Below are positions 8,475 to 14,319 of a stretch of 14,319 nt of DNA, piece by piece. Every line of letters starts with the position of its first letter. The first letter of the stretch is position 1. The notes under the pieces were generated by a model, which was not told the DNA's origin, ran no database searches, and saw nothing but the letters and a program-made list of their open reading frames with translations. A program made the position numbers and the translations under genes. The DNA comes from Deltaproteobacteria bacterium (lineage in GTDB: Bacteria > Desulfobacterota > DSM-4660 > Desulfatiglandales > HGW-15). Location of the stretch: positions 1 to 14,319 of the forward strand of contig JAFGIC010000183.1 in assembly GCA_016929815.1 (NCBI GenBank). The letters run 5' to 3'.

Positions 8475-9092
8475 CTATTTTTCCGTTCTTCTTTCTCCTT
8501 TTGTTATATCTATTTCATATGGACCAGATCCGCTGCATGATGGACACTTGTCTCCGTATTTTAAATAGTAAACTTCGTTACAAATCGGGCAGATAGCATT
8601 AGGTTCGCTTATCTTTTTCCTTGTGCTGATATATTCTTTTTTTACTTTTACCTTCATTATGCCTAGATAATCCGTCCCTGCTTCAATCAGCTGATTAACA
8701 AGCTTTTTACTATCCTGTTCATGTTTGGGTTTTTCCTTTAAGAACCAGCTCCGTATCTCACCCCATTTATTTAACTTATCAATATCGATATAAATTCTGA
8801 CGCCATCACCTGTATATTTATTAAAAAAAATTAAGGCAAAGCGGCTGATGTTCACTATCTTGAGCCAGCCATTACCTATTGTACACGGAGTCAACAGCTG
8901 AACAGCATCAGTAAGACAATGCTGAGTTTCGCAAATGACATCAAAAAATTCTCCTTCGGGCAGATTTTTCATGGCAATGTCCACCATGAATCCTCCTGCT
9001 ATCATTCCCGGCGCGACACTACCGTGAAAGGACTTGATTTTTTCTATATATTCTTCAGGGGAATAATTACATATCTTCATAGCTTTGCCCAT
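8475..9092 (-). CDS. FmdE family protein with C-terminal zinc ribbon
   Basis: This 205-residue protein resembles subunit E of tungsten/molybdenum formylmethanofuran dehydrogenase. The core holds FHGSVAPGMIAGGFMVDIAM (residues 22-41), ETQHCLTDAVQ with Cys59, and PCTIGNG with Cys70, then a GDGVRIYID strand near residue 95. A zinc ribbon follows with CPIC (168-171) and CPSC (183-186). Classical FmdE has FHGHxCPG; here His and Cys are Ser25 and Ala27. I associate an APG form with a bacterial FmdE subfamily, so this is probably not a defect. No other formylmethanofuran dehydrogenase gene is nearby, so a role in methanogenesis is not implied; a link to molybdenum or tungsten metabolism is only a family-based guess. 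The start is uncertain: Met1 (9092) and Met5 (9080) both lack a good ribosome site. It is convergent with the DUF3999 gene. Confidence 0.8.
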   Translation of the reverse strand: MGKAMKICNYSPEEYIEKIKSFHGSVAPGMIAGGFMVDIAMKNLPEGEFFDVICETQHCLTDAVQLLTPCTIGNGWLKIVNISRFALIFFNKYTGDGVRIYIDIDKLNKWGEIRSWFLKEKPKHEQDSKKLVNQLIEAGTDYLGIMKVKVKKEYISTRKKISEPNAICPICNEVYYLKYGDKCPSCSGSGPYEIDITKGERRTEK

Positions 9093-9285
9093 TTTTTCGT
9101 TTTAAAAAGTAATAAGATTTATTATTTGCGGCGCTTTTATGGTCCCGTGTCCCAGATCAAGGAGACACTACACGCAGTCAGATAATTAAGGTCAAGAATC
9201 AGGTTTTCCGGGTTAATTGTCAAGGTATTTTGTCGCCTTCCTATAGGCAAGAACACCGCCGCAATATCCTTAGCCAAAATATCGG
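9093..9285. other. Divergent intergenic region
   Basis: This stretch separates the minus-strand FmdE-family gene from the plus-strand promoter at 9286. It holds an inverted repeat, GTGTC (9147-9151) and GACAC (9164-9168), that could be a regulator site or the leader hairpin of the FmdE-family gene. No gene and no known riboswitch pattern were recognised. Confidence 0.3.
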
Positions 9286-9314
9286 TTGACATGCAATGGT
9301 AAGTTTTTTATACT
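9286..9314 (+). promoter_or_regulatory. Near-consensus sigma70 promoter
   Basis: A perfect -35 hexamer TTGACA (9286-9291) is followed after exactly 17 bases by TATACT (9309-9314), which differs from TATAAT at one base. This is the best promoter in the window. Transcription would start near 9321 and read through a leader of about 130 nt into the 66-residue coiled-coil gene. Confidence 0.75.
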
Positions 9315-9320
9315 TTGTTA

Positions 9321-9454
9321 TAATAAGCAAAAATTGCATTCTTATCAACCATCAACCTGTACTCCATTAATCAAAAGCGCACTCTCACCATCAAAAAGCG
9401 CGTTTTTATCAACTAGAGCCGGATCTAAAAGACCTGGTACGAGGAGGTTTTACT
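9321..9454 (+). promoter_or_regulatory. Long 5' leader with repeated ATCAA motifs
   Basis: Between the predicted transcription start and the ATG at 9455, the motif ATCAA occurs five times, at 9344, 9351, 9370, 9390 and 9408. The last four are spaced 19, 20 and 18 bases. Two copies extend to ATCAAAAGCGC and ATCAAAAAGCGC. The second runs into an imperfect palindrome, AAAAAGCGCGTTTTT. Such spacing suits either repeated protein-binding sites or an RNA regulatory region. The leader ends in a strong ribosome site, GAGGAGG (9441-9447). Confidence 0.4.
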
Positions 9455-9655
9455 ATGATCAGAGAAGAAGAGTTGGAAAAGGAGATAGAGGAATTAGAGG
9501 AAAAACTGCAGGATCGCCAGGCGGCCCTCCCGGCCCATTCGGTGCGCCCTCAACAGATGCTGATTATCGAAGAAATAGAAACTGACATAGAAGAAAAGAA
9601 GAAAGAATTGGAGGAGCTGAGAGCAAAAATCCGTTCAGGTTCTCATGCGGATTGA
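9455..9655 (+). CDS. Small acidic coiled-coil protein, function unknown
   Basis: This is a 66-residue protein with a strong ribosome site (GAGGAGG, 7 bases upstream) and its own promoter. Residues 1-22 (start MIREEELEKEIEELEEKL) and about 39-60 (EEIETDIEEKKKELEELRAK) are highly charged, with Leu/Ile spaced for coiled coils. A short linker, ALPAHSVRPQQ, separates them. This suggests a two-helix antiparallel hairpin or an oligomer. There is no signal peptide and no known enzymatic motif. It sits alone between its promoter and a terminator-like region. A chaperone-like or protein-binding role is possible, but I do not recognise the family. Confidence 0.75.
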   Translation: MIREEELEKEIEELEEKLQDRQAALPAHSVRPQQMLIIEEIETDIEEKKKELEELRAKIRSGSHAD

Positions 9656-9720
9656 CATAATGCCGGCGTTGCTCTCTGAATTTAGTAAAAGTTTTGTTTT
9701 TTATAGGATTATTAACCCCA

Positions 9721-9785
9721 CTGCCGGGATCCCGTCATTGTTGACCTGCTATTCGGCAGGGAGCTGAGTAAGGGCGGGATTTTTT
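9721..9785 (+). terminator. Terminator- or attenuator-like structure
   Basis: ATCCCG (9729-9734) can pair with CGGGAT (9775-9780), which is followed at once by T9781-9785. An inner hairpin, CCTGC/GCAGG (9745-9749 and 9756-9760), lies inside this stem. A competing pairing, CTGCCG (9721-9726) with CGGCAG (9754-9759), would break both. The T-run ends three bases before the GTG of the next gene. It could be a plain terminator for the coiled-coil gene or an attenuator for the downstream gene. The outer stem is only 6 bp, so this is tentative. Confidence 0.35.
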
Positions 9786-9796
9786 AAGTGTATCCC

Positions 9797-10432
9797 ATGG
9801 CTGATACCGAAAAAAGTACAACCCTTCCCGGTCGTTTGGAAGAGGCATTAAGCACTGTGCTAAGTCATTCAATGATCACCGGCATCCTCTCCCGGGTGCT
9901 TGCTCACGCTGTTCAAAAAGGCACGATTTGCTATCAGGAGATAAAGGAGATCGTCAGGGATAATCCGGAGGATCTTATTTTACTGGCCGATGAGTGGAGA
10001 TTGCTATTGACTGTTAATACCACAAAGAGTTCCAGCTGGGAGGATCGGCTGTTGCTGTTGAAAAACGGCGAGGCGTATGAGATCCCTAATATTATACAAT
10101 ATCTGGTGCGGATCGGCATTCATACAGGAAAATGGGATCCTGAAAAGGCTATAGTAACATTCTTTGAGGAACTGGGGGACTCAACCTTTAAACAAATCCC
10201 TGAGCTGGTACGTAATATTTCAGAAATAGCGGTTAATCACAGGATTTCCGGTAATCAAATAAAGATGGTCTGTCTCCGGCTCGGACTCAGCGACAGGGTT
10301 GATAGCCTCATAGCAGAGCTTAAGGCAGCTGGTATTATAAGCCCCAAGTTGGGTTCCATTTCGGAGACCAACAGGGAAGGATCACCTGTCTATGAACTTA
10401 ATCCGGCGGTGGCGATTGGATTTTCATCGTAA
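9797..10432 (+). CDS. Unrecognised protein, possible C-terminal winged helix
   Basis: I do not recognise this protein. It is 211 residues from ATG 9797, or 214 from an in-frame GTG at 9788. Neither start has a good ribosome site; GGGCGGGA (9772-9779) lies at a usable distance only from the GTG. The sequence is mainly helical and soluble, with no signal peptide or membrane helix. The C-terminal 70 residues (ISGNQIKMVCLRLGLSDRV, then SLIAELKAAGIISP and a short VYELNPAV strand) look like a helix-turn-helix with wing, as in DNA-binding regulators, but this is by eye only. A repressor or adaptor role is a guess. The gene stops 64 bases before the DUF1684 gene and could be co-transcribed with it. 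Confidence 0.7.
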   Translation: MADTEKSTTLPGRLEEALSTVLSHSMITGILSRVLAHAVQKGTICYQEIKEIVRDNPEDLILLADEWRLLLTVNTTKSSSWEDRLLLLKNGEAYEIPNIIQYLVRIGIHTGKWDPEKAIVTFFEELGDSTFKQIPELVRNISEIAVNHRISGNQIKMVCLRLGLSDRVDSLIAELKAAGIISPKLGSISETNREGSPVYELNPAVAIGFSS

Positions 10433-10496
10433 AAAAGGCTTACGCAAAAGCGCCATTGTTTCCATGCGGATTATAAAAAAAATATCAGGAGGAATT

Positions 10497-11054
10497 ATGG
10501 CAGATATTTCTGGATGGATGAAACACTGCAGGCAGGAACGTAAACAGAAGGACCAATTTTTTAAAAAATATCAAGAGTCGCCTATCCCTTTCGAGGAGCG
10601 GAGGAATTTTCAATGCCTCGACTATTATCCGCCAGACCCGAAAAGCCGCTTCGAGCTCAACATCAATGAGCATAGCGACAAAAAAAGGATACATATTGAG
10701 GACACCGGGGGAAATTTGCGAAACATGATACGTTGGGGCGAATTCCGTTTTCAAATAGGAGATGCACAATGCACGCTTCAGGCATATAAGAGCGATCCCC
10801 ATGAAGATAAGCTGTTTATCCCGTTCAAGGATGCCACCAGCGGCAATGAGACCTATGGCGCAGGGCGCTACCTTGATCTTGATTATCGGAAAGATCACAC
10901 ACCTGAAGGGAAATGGATCCTCGACCTGAACAAGGCCTATAACCCATGGTGTGCTTACAGCAAGAATTATGTATGCCCTTTTGTGCCTCCGGAGAATTGG
11001 TTGAAGGTTCCGGTGCATGCCGGCGAAAAGAAATATCATAAAGAGAATGGTTAA
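10497..11054 (+). CDS. DUF1684 family protein
   Basis: The ATG at 10497 is chosen because AGGAGG (10487-10492) lies 4 bases upstream; the longer frame from 10392 would overlap the preceding gene. The 185-residue product shows the DUF1684 pattern. It has a charged N-terminal helix (RQERKQKDQFFKKYQESPIP), RRNFQCLDYYPPDP, and LFIPFKDATSGNETYGAGRY. It ends with DLNKAYNPWCAYSKNYVCPF and PPENWLKVPVHAGEK. The two cysteines in the NPWCAY and YVCPF segments and the ETYGAGRYLD loop are the hallmark of the family. No signal peptide is seen, and the biochemical role of the family is not established. No frameshift or missing motif is evident, so it should be a complete, functional gene. Confidence 0.9.
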   Translation: MADISGWMKHCRQERKQKDQFFKKYQESPIPFEERRNFQCLDYYPPDPKSRFELNINEHSDKKRIHIEDTGGNLRNMIRWGEFRFQIGDAQCTLQAYKSDPHEDKLFIPFKDATSGNETYGAGRYLDLDYRKDHTPEGKWILDLNKAYNPWCAYSKNYVCPFVPPENWLKVPVHAGEKKYHKENG

Positions 11055-11311
11055 TGAGATATACAATGATATGTCCATGTCTGATGTCTCCATGATTTAG
11101 AATGATACGGGAAAAGCTGATGGTTTGAAGCATGAAGCATAAGGCCGTACAGTATGCGCCTTTCAGTGTAATAAAAATGAGTAAAAATCCCCGCACATAG
11201 GGCGTGGATCTCAAAAAATGAACTAAAGCAGTGAGGGTTACATATTTATCCGGCCGATATTTTTTAATTCAGTGCAAGGCTTCAATATATATAAAGATAT
11301 AAGGAGGTGCT
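11055..11311. other. Intergenic region before the CoA-disulfide-reductase-like gene
   Basis: These 257 bases have no supported gene. AT-rich sequence just upstream of the next start (11286-11300) could hold a -10 element, but no matching -35 was found. The ribosome site AAGGAGGTG (11301-11309) is perfect. No strong terminator for the DUF1684 gene is visible. Confidence 0.3.
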
Positions 11312-12658
11312 ATGACTGAAAAATTGGTAGTAATAGGTGGAGTTGCCGCAGGGCTGTCAGCTGCAAGTGCTGCAAAGAGGCTCAAAAAAGATAGGATGAA
11401 CGCCGTTGTTTTTGAAAAATCAGGGTATATATCCTATGGGGCATGTTCCGAGCCCTATTTCATTTCAGGTCTTGTCCCTGAACCCGAGGATCTCATTGAA
11501 GTTACACCGGAAGAGTTTGAGCAAAAACGTTCTATCCCCATCCGCAGGTTGCACGAGGTAGTTGATATAGACTACAAGAATGGATATGTCACGGTAGATG
11601 ATTTAATCGGACACAGGAGTTTCAAAGAGCCATTCGATTTTCTCATGATCTCTACCGGCGCTCTCGGTAAAGGCTTGGGGGTTGAGGGGGAACAACTTAG
11701 GGGAGTCCATACATTGCGGACCGTAGAAGATGCGATTGCCATCAGGCAAAGCACACTCAATTCAGAGGATGTGGTCATCTGCGGCGGAGGATACATCGGA
11801 CTCGAGATGGCAGAGGCGTTTGTGGCGATGGGAAAACGTGTTACTATATTGAAAAAAACTTCCCAGATGCTGTTGAACTTCGATCCGGATATGTCTGCCC
11901 TAGTTGATGAAGAGGTGAAATCCAAGGGCGTGACTATTACAACCGGAATAGATATCCTTTCTATTGAAGGTTCAGAGAGGGTCGAAAGAGTAGCGACCAA
12001 CGCCGGCAAGGTGAAGGCTGAGACGGTGCTCATTGCAAAGGGGGCCCTTCCCAATGTGAGCCTTGCTAAGGGTATAGGGGTAGAGATCGGTTCAACCGGC
12101 GCTATAGCCGTAAACAAGCGCCAGGAGACAAACCTTCCCCATGTGTACGCTGGTGGTGATTGCGCTGAGGCCTATCATATCATCAGCAGGAAGCCGGCGT
12201 ATATACCTCTCGGAACAACAGCCAATAAGGCAGGGAGGGTGGCCGGCGAGAATATAGGGGGACTCCATACTGAATTTCCTGGGATAGTAGGCACCGCTGT
12301 ATCAAAGATATTCGATCTGGAGGTCGCACGGACAGGGCTTAGCACAAAAGAGGCCAATCTGTACGGCTTCGATGTCTATGCCAACACGGTGCGTCACAGG
12401 TCAAGGTCTAAACACTATCCCGGAGGCTATTCAATAACTGTGCACCTCATAACAGAAAAAGGCACAGGTAAATTGCTGGGGGCCCAGATGATAGGAAGAG
12501 AAGGGGTTGCTCACAGAATTGATGTACTGGCAGCTGCCTTACAGGCAGGTATGACCGTGGATGATGTGTATCATCTGGATTTGGGTTATGCACCACCCTT
12601 TGCGCCGGCTTGGGATCCTATCCTGATTGCTGCAAACACAGCGAGAAAAGCCTCATAA
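11312..12658 (+). CDS. CoA-disulfide-reductase-like FAD/NAD(P)-dependent oxidoreductase
   Basis: This 448-residue flavoprotein of the pyridine-nucleotide-disulfide oxidoreductase class likely reduces CoA disulfide, polysulfide or oxygen with NAD(P)H in the cytosol. It opens with the FAD-binding motif GGVAAGLSAASAAKRL (residues 9-24). The single redox cysteine is Cys45 in YGACSEPYFISG, matching the SY.(N/A)C..PY site of CoA-disulfide reductases and NADH oxidases, which use one Cys rather than a CxxxxC pair. The NAD(P)-binding motif GGGYIGLEMAEAF starts near residue 153. The second FAD motif, VYAGGDCAEA, lies near residue 278, and a C-terminal dimerisation domain follows. The usual Gly-Leu after the active Cys is Ser-Glu here. 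Length fits the family (about 440-460). It could instead be an NADH:polysulfide or persulfide reductase, since no rhodanese domain is fused to decide this. The ribosome site is optimal. The function call is firm at class level and weaker for the substrate. Confidence 0.85.
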   Translation: MTEKLVVIGGVAAGLSAASAAKRLKKDRMNAVVFEKSGYISYGACSEPYFISGLVPEPEDLIEVTPEEFEQKRSIPIRRLHEVVDIDYKNGYVTVDDLIGHRSFKEPFDFLMISTGALGKGLGVEGEQLRGVHTLRTVEDAIAIRQSTLNSEDVVICGGGYIGLEMAEAFVAMGKRVTILKKTSQMLLNFDPDMSALVDEEVKSKGVTITTGIDILSIEGSERVERVATNAGKVKAETVLIAKGALPNVSLAKGIGVEIGSTGAIAVNKRQETNLPHVYAGGDCAEAYHIISRKPAYIPLGTTANKAGRVAGENIGGLHTEFPGIVGTAVSKIFDLEVARTGLSTKEANLYGFDVYANTVRHRSRSKHYPGGYSITVHLITEKGTGKLLGAQMIGREGVAHRIDVLAAALQAGMTVDDVYHLDLGYAPPFAPAWDPILIAANTARKAS

Positions 12659-12660
12659 GT

Positions 12661-12893
12661 AGATAACAAGGCAAGAAAGGAAGAAATTCAGATCTCGAGG
12701 GGTTAAGAAACAGATTGGCCAAAAAGGACAAGTGCCGGGAAAGGCAAGAAACTTTGGACGCTTCGGAGGCCGCCGACAAATGGGAGTAAGTGGACTCGGA
12801 TCGGGCTGAGCTTGAGTTCGCCCGGTTGCAGATGCATGATGCAGCATATGATTTACCTTTCAGCTTCCTGTTCCCGGCAACCTATAAGGTTAT
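12661..12893 (+). pseudogene. Possible decayed small coiled-coil reading frame
   Basis: In one frame, codons from about 12667 read as helix-like protein (DLEGLRNRLAKKDKCRERQ, then ETLDASEAADKWE). A TAA at 12787-12789 interrupts, and the same frame continues as VDSDRAELEFARLQMHDAAY and beyond to a stop near 12893. No ATG or ribosome site starts the frame. An adjoining frame with KARKEEIQ suggests a frameshift at the beginning. The reading could be chance; no family was recognised. Otherwise this 335-base stretch holds only a weak promoter. Confidence 0.2.
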
Positions 12894-12942
12894 GACTTAA
12901 CTTCAAGGCATCCGGAAATAGTAAATAAAGGGTACAGAAAAT

Positions 12943-12969
12943 TTGACAAGGCTGTCTGGAGAATATTAA
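12943..12969 (+). promoter_or_regulatory. Possible promoter upstream of the DUF302 gene
   Basis: TTGACA (12943-12948) is followed, after a short 15-base spacer, by TATTAA (12964-12969), 25 bases before the DUF302 start at 12994. The -35 is perfect, but the spacer is suboptimal. This would leave a very short leader, with AGGA (12981-12984) as the ribosome site. It would also transcribe asnA downstream. Confidence 0.35.
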
Positions 12970-12993
12970 CCTCTATTCACAGGAACTCAACAA

Positions 12994-13380
12994 ATGGAAT
13001 ACAGCATTAATAAGATACTGGATATATCATTTGATCACGCGATGGTCAAAGTAGCCGATGAATTGAAAAAAGAAGGCTTCAGCATTGTTGGAGATATCGA
13101 TATCCAGGAGATATTAAAAAAGAAGCTCGATATCGATTTCAGGAGATACAAGATACTCGGGGCCTGTAATCCCCAGTTTGCATACAAGGCCCTGCAGGCA
13201 GACAGCAGGATTGGAATCATGCTTCCCTGCAATGTTGCAGTCCAGGAGACAGAGCAGGGATATATCGAGGTATCGGCCATAGACCCTCTCGCATCCATAC
13301 ATGCAATTGAGAATCCCGCAATATTGGATATAGCGGCGCAGATACAGGAAAGATTGAAAAAGGTTATTGAGAATCTTTAG
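12994..13380 (+). CDS. DUF302 domain protein
   Basis: This is a 128-residue single-domain protein of the DUF302 family. The family pattern is visible in KVADELKKEGFSIVGDIDI (residues 15-33), the YKILGACNPQFAYKAL segment (about 52-67), and GIMLPCNVAVQE (about 74-85). A final EVSAIDPLASI strand and a C-terminal helix (IAAQIQERLKKVIENL) follow. There is no signal peptide or membrane helix, so it is cytosolic. The two cysteines in ACNP and LPCN are regular features of the family, but the function of DUF302 proteins is not established. The ATG has AGGA 9 bases upstream. The gene ends 53 bases before asnA on the same strand, with no terminator between, so co-transcription is likely. Confidence 0.9.
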   Translation: MEYSINKILDISFDHAMVKVADELKKEGFSIVGDIDIQEILKKKLDIDFRRYKILGACNPQFAYKALQADSRIGIMLPCNVAVQETEQGYIEVSAIDPLASIHAIENPAILDIAAQIQERLKKVIENL

Positions 13381-13433
13381 GACAACCGTTATAAAGATAC
13401 CATTACTATTTCCAATTCCAAAGGAGGCGCATA

Positions 13434-14319
13434 ATGGCAGATAAGAAAGCAGATCTTGCAGGACCGGGTATCAGCACTTATGAACAGGTGGATAAAATAC
13501 TCCCCCATGATTACGAGGCATTGCTGTGCCCCAAAGACAGGATGAAGGCGCTGTTCAAGATAAAAAATTTTATTGAAGAGAACCTGTGCAGGGAGCTGAA
13601 TCTCTTTATGGTTCAGGTACCCCTGATTGTAAACAAGGGCAGCGGCGTTAATGATTACCTTGACCGGGACGGTTCACGAACGCCGGTTGAATTTTCCTGC
13701 GGACTTGGACTTGAAAAAAGCATTGAGACACAGGTGGTTCAGGCGGCAACCAAATGGAAGCGTATGGCATTGAAGCAGTTCGGCTGTGAGGTTGGCGAAG
13801 GAATCTGCACGGATATGAGGGCGGTCAGAAAGGACTACTTCCTGGACCATGACCACAGCGCCTATGTTGACCAGTGGGACTGGGAACGGGTTATTACAAA
13901 GGATTTGCGTAACCTTGATTTCCTGCGGGATGTTGTAGAGAGAATCTGGTCTGTTATCTACGAGGCAGGTCAAATGGTTAAGAAGGATTTTCCCTCGCTC
14001 AACAGCAACAAATATCCTGATATACCTAAGGAGATAAAATTCTTTCACGCCGAGGAAATCCTGGAACTATATCCTGACTTCACACGAAAACAGCGTGAGA
14101 CAAAAATGGTAGAGGAGGTTCACCCTGCAATCTTTATCATCGGCGTAGGCTATGTCCTTGAAGACGGTTATCCGCACGAGATGCGCGCGGCGGATTATGA
14201 CGACTGGATGACTCCCACTATAAAAAAGAATGGTAAGCAGTTTCATGGTCTCAACGGCGATATCCTTGTATGGAATCCGGTGACCAGGCGTCGTCATGAG
14301 CTGACATCCATGGGTATCC
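13434..14319 (+). CDS. asnA: Aspartate--ammonia ligase AsnA (3' truncated by window end)
   Basis: This is ammonia-dependent asparagine synthetase, which makes asparagine from aspartate, NH3 and ATP in the cytosol. The 295 visible residues align with E. coli AsnA from memory. They show PLIVNKGSGVND with the Asp46-equivalent (Asp74), TKWKR with the Lys77-equivalent (Lys109), and RAVR with the Arg100-equivalent (Arg132). The hallmark HSAYVDQWDWE follows (Gln116-equivalent Gln147), and later FIIGVGYVLEDGYPHEMRAA, DYDDW and GLNGDILVWNP. There is an N-terminal extension of about 28-30 residues relative to E. coli. The usual VVHSLAKWKR is VVQAATKWKR here, with Gln103 and Ala104 in place of His71 and Ser72. 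The ribosome site AAGGAGG (13421-13427) fixes the start. It follows the DUF302 gene by 53 bases, probably in one transcript. The last part of the protein lies beyond the window. Confidence 0.95.
   Translation, partial: MADKKADLAGPGISTYEQVDKILPHDYEALLCPKDRMKALFKIKNFIEENLCRELNLFMVQVPLIVNKGSGVNDYLDRDGSRTPVEFSCGLGLEKSIETQVVQAATKWKRMALKQFGCEVGEGICTDMRAVRKDYFLDHDHSAYVDQWDWERVITKDLRNLDFLRDVVERIWSVIYEAGQMVKKDFPSLNSNKYPDIPKEIKFFHAEEILELYPDFTRKQRETKMVEEVHPAIFIIGVGYVLEDGYPHEMRAADYDDWMTPTIKKNGKQFHGLNGDILVWNPVTRRRHELTSMGI

Noticed and set aside
9319..9324. TATAAT as the -10 of the promoter at 9286
   Set aside because: It is 27 bases from the -35; TATACT at 9309 has the ideal 17-base spacing.
9286..9585. 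99-residue plus-strand open frame overlapping the coiled-coil gene
   Set aside because: Its ATG lies inside the -35 region of the promoter, it has no ribosome site, and the other frame has a strong ribosome site and coiled-coil composition.
10392..10496. Upstream in-frame start for the DUF1684 gene
   Set aside because: It overlaps the preceding gene and has no ribosome site; ATG 10497 has AGGAGG and the family begins there.
10485..11093. 202-residue minus-strand open frame with hydrophobic stretches
   Set aside because: It is antisense to the DUF1684 gene, whose family motifs are clear.
11572..12117. 181-residue minus-strand open frame
   Set aside because: It lies fully inside the well-supported oxidoreductase gene and has no recognisable domain.
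12881..12893. Small palindrome AACCTATAAGGTT
   Set aside because: It has a 5-bp stem with a 3-nt loop and no T-run; too weak to call.

Overview
This window looks like chromosomal DNA of a Gram-negative, probably anaerobic bacterium of the deltaproteobacterial or Nitrospirota type. This is an inference from strong AGGAGG ribosome sites, signal-peptide and multi-pass envelope proteins, an FmdE-family protein of the subfamily I associate with sulfate reducers and relatives, a CoA-disulfide-reductase-like flavoprotein, DUF302 and an ammonia-dependent AsnA. No rRNA, tRNA, CRISPR array or complete insertion sequence was seen.

Left part (1-2564): a hairpin at the window edge resembles a mobile-element or REP-type end. 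It is followed by a protein that joins ankyrin repeats, Sel1 repeats and a zinc ribbon, then by a small secreted protein made almost only of the SecD periplasmic P1-head fold.

Middle (2565-8310): a two-gene envelope operon. A 1264-residue DUF2339 polytopic membrane protein overlaps by 17 bases a DUF3999 protein with a signal peptide and a C-terminal membrane anchor. The overlap implies translational coupling and joint function. The operon ends in a hairpin-rich convergent intergenic region facing a minus-strand FmdE-family gene (8475-9092).

Right part (9093-14319): a near-consensus sigma70 promoter drives a 66-residue coiled-coil protein through a leader of about 130 nt with repeated ATCAA motifs. 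A possible attenuator or terminator then precedes an unrecognised 211-214 residue protein. A DUF1684 protein, a CoA-disulfide-reductase-like FAD/NAD(P) oxidoreductase, a probable decayed small reading frame, a DUF302 protein and the 5' part of asnA (cut by the window end) follow. The right part reads as a row of small, mostly independent housekeeping or stress transcription units, with DUF302 and asnA probably co-transcribed.

I do not see a clear-cut new defence or biosynthetic system. The points most worth a second look are the ANK-Sel1-zinc-ribbon fusion beside a standalone SecD P1-head protein, the structured leaders near 9320-9790, the substituted motif in AsnA, and the decayed frame near 12.7 kb.
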